A DNA stretch of 64,000 bases from Candidatus Latescibacterota bacterium (GTDB lineage Bacteria; JAAXHH01), in contig JAJEEG010000005.1 in NCBI GenBank assembly GCA_022821085.1, positions 47,116 through 111,115 on the forward strand, given 5' to 3'. This document shows positions 61,516-64,000 of the stretch, piece after piece. The notes beneath the pieces are model-generated. The model had not been told where the DNA came from, did no database searches, and was given only the letters and a program-made list of their open reading frames with translations. A program made the position numbers and the translations under genes. The number at the start of each line of letters is the position of its first letter. The first letter of the stretch is position 1.

Positions 61516-61935
61516 TCAAACGGACCAAGGATTGATTACCTCAATTCCGCAGTACTCGAAATCCTCGACATTACGTGTTGCGACAGCCGCCTCATAACAT
61601 CTTGCGATTGCGGCCAATTGACAATCCGCGAAGCTGATCGGCTTTCCAATTGCTCGTCGATTGGCAGCGATCACTGCGTGCAAACGCGCGGCCTCACTGT
61701 CAAAGGGTAGAATGCGTCGTTCGAAATCTTCTCGAAGCATATTCTCGACTTCAGATGTCAGTCTTTCACGCCGTCGACCCACGGGCAGAATTGCAACACC
61801 GAAGCGCAACTCGGCTTCAGTGACAGCCGAGAGGAATACATCTTCAGTGATTTGCGCATCAAGCCAGGAAATCACGGAGGGATCTGGCGCGGGACGCGTC
61901 AGTTCTGATACGACATTAGTATCGAGAAGGATCAT
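61516..61935 (-). CDS. FitB/VapC-type PIN-domain toxin
   Basis: A 139-residue PIN ribonuclease of the FitB subtype: MILLDTNVVSELTRP with Asp5, TEAELRFGVA with Glu40 and Glu42, ISFADCQLAAIARCY with Asp104, ATRNVEDF, and the closing INPWSV typical of FitB. It is encoded 11 bases downstream of a ribbon-helix-helix antitoxin gene, in the usual antitoxin-first order. Toxin-antitoxin pairs inside restriction loci often stabilise the island or add abortive defence; which applies here is unknown. It is AT-richer than the first PIN module at 39.7 kb and belongs to a different subfamily. Confidence 0.92.
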   Translation of the reverse strand: MILLDTNVVSELTRPAPDPSVISWLDAQITEDVFLSAVTEAELRFGVAILPVGRRRERLTSEVENMLREDFERRILPFDSEAARLHAVIAANRRAIGKPISFADCQLAAIARCYEAAVATRNVEDFEYCGIEVINPWSV

Positions 61936-61946
61936 TCAGGAGGAAC

Positions 61947-62189
61947 TCAACCTAACTCCGGAGGATCGCGCATCGGCTCGCGGGGGGGTATGTCTAGCTC
62001 AACACCGCCCAAGGGCTCAAAACGAGCACGTATCGACTGTGCCAATTTCACACGAGGGTTGTTATTGGCCAGTGCTACTCGAAGGATTACACGGACTTCT
62101 TCCTCCATAGAGTGACCATGCTCGGCTGCTTGGATGCGCAGTCTCTGCTTTATATCATCACTTAGATTTCGAATAGTCATACTAGCCAT
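61947..62189 (-). CDS. FitA-type ribbon-helix-helix antitoxin
   Basis: An 80-residue protein starting MASMTIRNLSDDIKQRLRIQAA and then HGHSMEEEVRVILRVAL, the ribbon-helix-helix pattern of FitA/VapB antitoxins. The C-terminal part (GGVELDIPPREPM) is the toxin-binding tail, like FitA tails ending in P-x-R-P. GAGG lies 9 bases before the ATG. Directly upstream is a strong promoter with a perfect palindrome in its spacer, so autorepression by the FitAB complex is likely. Confidence 0.92.
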   Translation of the reverse strand: MASMTIRNLSDDIKQRLRIQAAEHGHSMEEEVRVILRVALANNNPRVKLAQSIRARFEPLGGVELDIPPREPMRDPPELG

Positions 62190-62215
62190 GTGGTGTTTCC
62201 TCTTTGGTTGTATTC

Positions 62216-62244
62216 AATATAGCTAATGATATCATTGATGTCAA
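62216..62244 (-). promoter_or_regulatory. Promoter and palindromic operator of the FitAB-type module
   Basis: On the minus strand TTGACA (62244-62239), 17 bases and TATATT (62221-62216) form a near-consensus promoter 26 bases before the antitoxin start. The spacer contains the perfect 12-base palindrome AATGATATCATT (62225-62236), a suitable ribbon-helix-helix operator. Confidence 0.75.
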
Positions 62245-62310
62245 TGCAATCACATTTTTTATTTCCATTTTATTATAACCCAAGTTTCAATCAAACTACA
62301 GTGGGTAATA

Positions 62311-63777
62311 CTAATTTCCCAAATCGTCCAATAGACAGATTTTGTCATTCGGTATGGGCAACATTGTAAGGTATCTCATTGGTACCTGTACATTAGTAAC
62401 CAACCTATGGTCAATCCTATCTGGGTTTACCGTCAGCCCAGTAATCGTATTCAAGCTTGTGGGATTAATTACGATCCAATTTGTCCTCCTGAGATGTTTG
62501 CTTAACTCATCTTTTGCTTCTCCACGAAAACGCCGGCATATCTCACTGATCTCAGCGACCGTTCTAGCAAGTCTTAGTCTTTTGCACTCAACGACTAAGA
62601 TCTCTCCGTCAGGTTTCCAAGCCAAAACATCTACATCCCCGAGTTCAGACGATGCACCAATTTGTGTCATAGGCACTTCGATTTTTGTTCGCCATCCGTG
62701 TGAACTCAGATGTTCAGCGACTGCGATCGTGAATTCATGGCCTTTTTTGTCTGTAATCCCGCCAAGGAATTGTTTCATAACTTCCGAAGAACAAAACTCC
62801 TGCGGTAGATGACCATTTTCAATACAACTTAACAGAAAGCGGAATCCCAATTGTAGAGTGCCAACTCCAAATACAACCACATCCTTGTCCTGTTTCCCAA
62901 ACGTAAGTAACGGTTTAAAAACCACCGAAAGTCGACGACTATAACGCCATGGTTCAATATCTCTATTACACATACCAGAAGGCGGAGCGTCCCATTTGGG
63001 TCTGTGGGTTATACTAAAAGCTGAAATGAACACGTTGGTTAGATTATCGGAGAATTCTCTTTTCGAAGATAGTCTACTTTTTATCTCGCCTATTGTTGTT
63101 GTGACTACAATCTGATCGTAGTCAACTGCGATTTCGAAGATCTCCTCAATGCCAGCTACGGCATCTTGTAACGCGATACCGAACTCATTCTCAAATGCAT
63201 TAAGAAAGTCCTCTGAATAAACTTCCTCAACCGGCTTTGGTGTTTCAGACGTGCGGTTACGATACAAGTCACTGTATTTGGATGCTGATTCTCTGAAATC
63301 ATCCGTAACATGTGCTTTGATAAATGGTCCGATGACTGAATTGATGAACTCATGGTCTATGGAATATGTTCCATTATCATGCAACACGATTTGAGGATCG
63401 ATTAACTTGTTTCTTATTCCGTCGGAATGAGCTGCGACTTCTTGTATCAGGGCAGCTTTCGCGATAAGCTCATCCATTTGTTCTTGTGAAAGCAGATCTC
63501 CTCCAGAGTCTGGGCATTCACATACCGCCATTTCCAACAAGGTTCGAATTGCCAAGTCAGTTATACTTCTCATTCCCTCATGTTTATGAACAGTAGTATC
63601 GACATCGTCTATCGACCCGTATAAAGATTGAACCGCTTTTGCAGTTCGGCGCCAACGATTACGGTCGTGGATGTTACCTTCATGAGCGAAAAACAAGACT
63701 TGTAAAACTGATGCGCGATCGAGTTGTTTCAATTGATCGCGAAGCTTAATCCAGATTTTGACAACAACATTGTTCAA
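62311..63777 (-). CDS. PD-(D/E)XK nuclease-domain protein, probably truncated at its N-terminus by an insertion
   Basis: A protein of at least 488 residues; I recognise no named family. The C-terminal domain looks like a PD-(D/E)XK nuclease: GHEFTIAVAEHLSSHGWRTK supplies the first helix, and GDVDVLAWKPDGEILVVECK has Asp381, Asp383, Glu397 and Lys399. The N-terminal 330 residues are alpha-rich with no motif I know. The TTG at 63777 is the first possible start, but the frame stays open for 32 more codons to a stop at 63874-63876 with coding-like residues (including KIKLSEGCRPTDEDTVIDSK) and no ATG/GTG/TTG. The natural start has probably been lost to the mobile element on the right. It precedes the FitAB module on the same strand and belongs to the defence island. 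Confidence 0.75.
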   Translation of the reverse strand: MNNVVVKIWIKLRDQLKQLDRASVLQVLFFAHEGNIHDRNRWRRTAKAVQSLYGSIDDVDTTVHKHEGMRSITDLAIRTLLEMAVCECPDSGGDLLSQEQMDELIAKAALIQEVAAHSDGIRNKLIDPQIVLHDNGTYSIDHEFINSVIGPFIKAHVTDDFRESASKYSDLYRNRTSETPKPVEEVYSEDFLNAFENEFGIALQDAVAGIEEIFEIAVDYDQIVVTTTIGEIKSRLSSKREFSDNLTNVFISAFSITHRPKWDAPPSGMCNRDIEPWRYSRRLSVVFKPLLTFGKQDKDVVVFGVGTLQLGFRFLLSCIENGHLPQEFCSSEVMKQFLGGITDKKGHEFTIAVAEHLSSHGWRTKIEVPMTQIGASSELGDVDVLAWKPDGEILVVECKRLRLARTVAEISEICRRFRGEAKDELSKHLRRTNWIVINPTSLNTITGLTVNPDRIDHRLVTNVQVPMRYLTMLPIPNDKICLLDDLGN

Positions 63778-63881
63778 AAATGCATTACACGCACTCTTTG
63801 AATCTATAACAGTATCTTCGTCAGTTGGTCGACAGCCCTCAGACAGTTTTATTTTAGCAAACGGAATAAACAGTTATGGGC

Positions 63882-63910
63882 TTGACAAGTCGGATTGCAT
63901 GTTGTATATT
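63882..63910 (+). promoter_or_regulatory. Consensus-like promoter of the rightmost gene
   Basis: TTGACA (63882-63887), a 17-base spacer and TATATT (63905-63910) form a near-perfect sigma-70 promoter 53 bases before the ATG at 63963. Confidence 0.7.
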
Positions 63911-63962
63911 GAAGTGTAGATAAGGATAACAACAACGCAATCAACGACTTGGAGCCACTACA

Positions 63963-64000
63963 ATGAACCTCATCGAACTGTTTAGACGCTTCCCCGATCA
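63963..64000 (+). CDS. Start of a gene resembling an IS1595-family transposase (3' end outside window)
   Basis: Only 12 codons are in the window: MNLIELFRRFPD. IS1595-family transposases commonly begin M-N-hydrophobic-x-E-F/L-x-R-R/K-F-P, so this fits well, but 12 residues cannot prove it. GGAG lies 8 bases before the ATG and a near-consensus promoter is upstream. The gene is the only plus-strand gene of the island and lies next to a gene with a missing start, which supports a recent insertion whose left end lies around 63855-63880. The terminal inverted repeat could not be defined because the other end is not visible. Confidence 0.5.
   Translation, partial: MNLIELFRRFPD

Overview
The window is a high-GC bacterial chromosome segment, with an AT-richer block from about 55.5 kb to the right end. 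The main part carries single-copy housekeeping genes (era, a haem operon, lon, an HtrA protease, gpmI, mutS) among families common in the FCB superphylum and in uncultured lineages such as Latescibacterota and Gemmatimonadota: a GWxTD-domain protein, a lipoprotein of repeated bacterial Ig-like (BIG2-type) domains, an FtsX/MacB-type permease, an M29 aminopeptidase, DUF547, and sugar-enzyme-like proteins of the kind frequent in Planctomycetes. I infer an uncultured, didermal, probably marine bacterium of this group. The phylum is a guess from gene content, not a measured placement.

Layout. 0-2.3 kb: end of an APH-type phosphotransferase, era (-) and a class IV aminotransferase (+). 2.4-10.9 kb: a tetrapyrrole operon on +: CcsA/HemX-like membrane protein, precorrin-2 dehydrogenase, hemA, hemC, a cobA-hemD fusion, a zinc-ribbon protein, hemB and hemL. 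It covers glutamyl-tRNA to uroporphyrinogen III and on towards sirohaem. 11-18.4 kb: Ig-repeat lipoprotein, FtsX-type permease, TPR/GWxTD protein. 18.4-30 kb: M29 aminopeptidase and a GH106-like protein (-), an unknown protein, a beta-lactamase-fold protein lacking its catalytic residues, an orphan LivK-like lipoprotein and DUF1330 (+). Then a minus-strand run follows: two-domain VOC lipoprotein, Eis-like acetyltransferase, AbrB-type protein, DUF2283 and orphan HicB, preceded by a cytochrome c'-like lipoprotein and a small membrane protein.

30-37.5 kb: lon with a long palindrome-rich upstream region, an HtrA protease, then gpmI and a ROK kinase overlapping by ATGA. 37.5-40.4 kb: two paralogous MarR regulators and a toxin-first PIN/Phd module behind a promoter with a perfect palindrome. 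40.5-47.2 kb: a Cus-type Cu(I)/Ag(I) efflux operon (Cys-rich leader protein, TolC-type outer-membrane protein, adaptor with an exactly duplicated metal-binding domain, RND pump). 47.2-55.4 kb: NUDIX, mutS, an NADPH-dependent FMN reductase, a TlpA-like thioredoxin, DUF547, a TVP38/DedA-type membrane protein and a beta-propeller sugar-enzyme-like protein.

55.5-64 kb is an AT-richer defence-type island, entirely on the minus strand apart from the last gene. In transcription order it has a PD-(D/E)XK protein whose 5' end looks cut off, a FitAB-type toxin-antitoxin pair, HsdR of a type I restriction system, a YgjP-type metallopeptidase overlapping hsdR, and a DUF262/DUF1524 (GmrSD-like) protein. 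No hsdM or hsdS lies in the window. At the right edge a gene starts on + that resembles an IS1595-family transposase; the insertion probably truncated the PD-(D/E)XK gene. This island is the best candidate for an unusual system. A recurrent quirk of the high-GC part is short perfect tandem duplications in intergenic gaps, protein tails and linkers. I found no tRNA, rRNA or CRISPR array.
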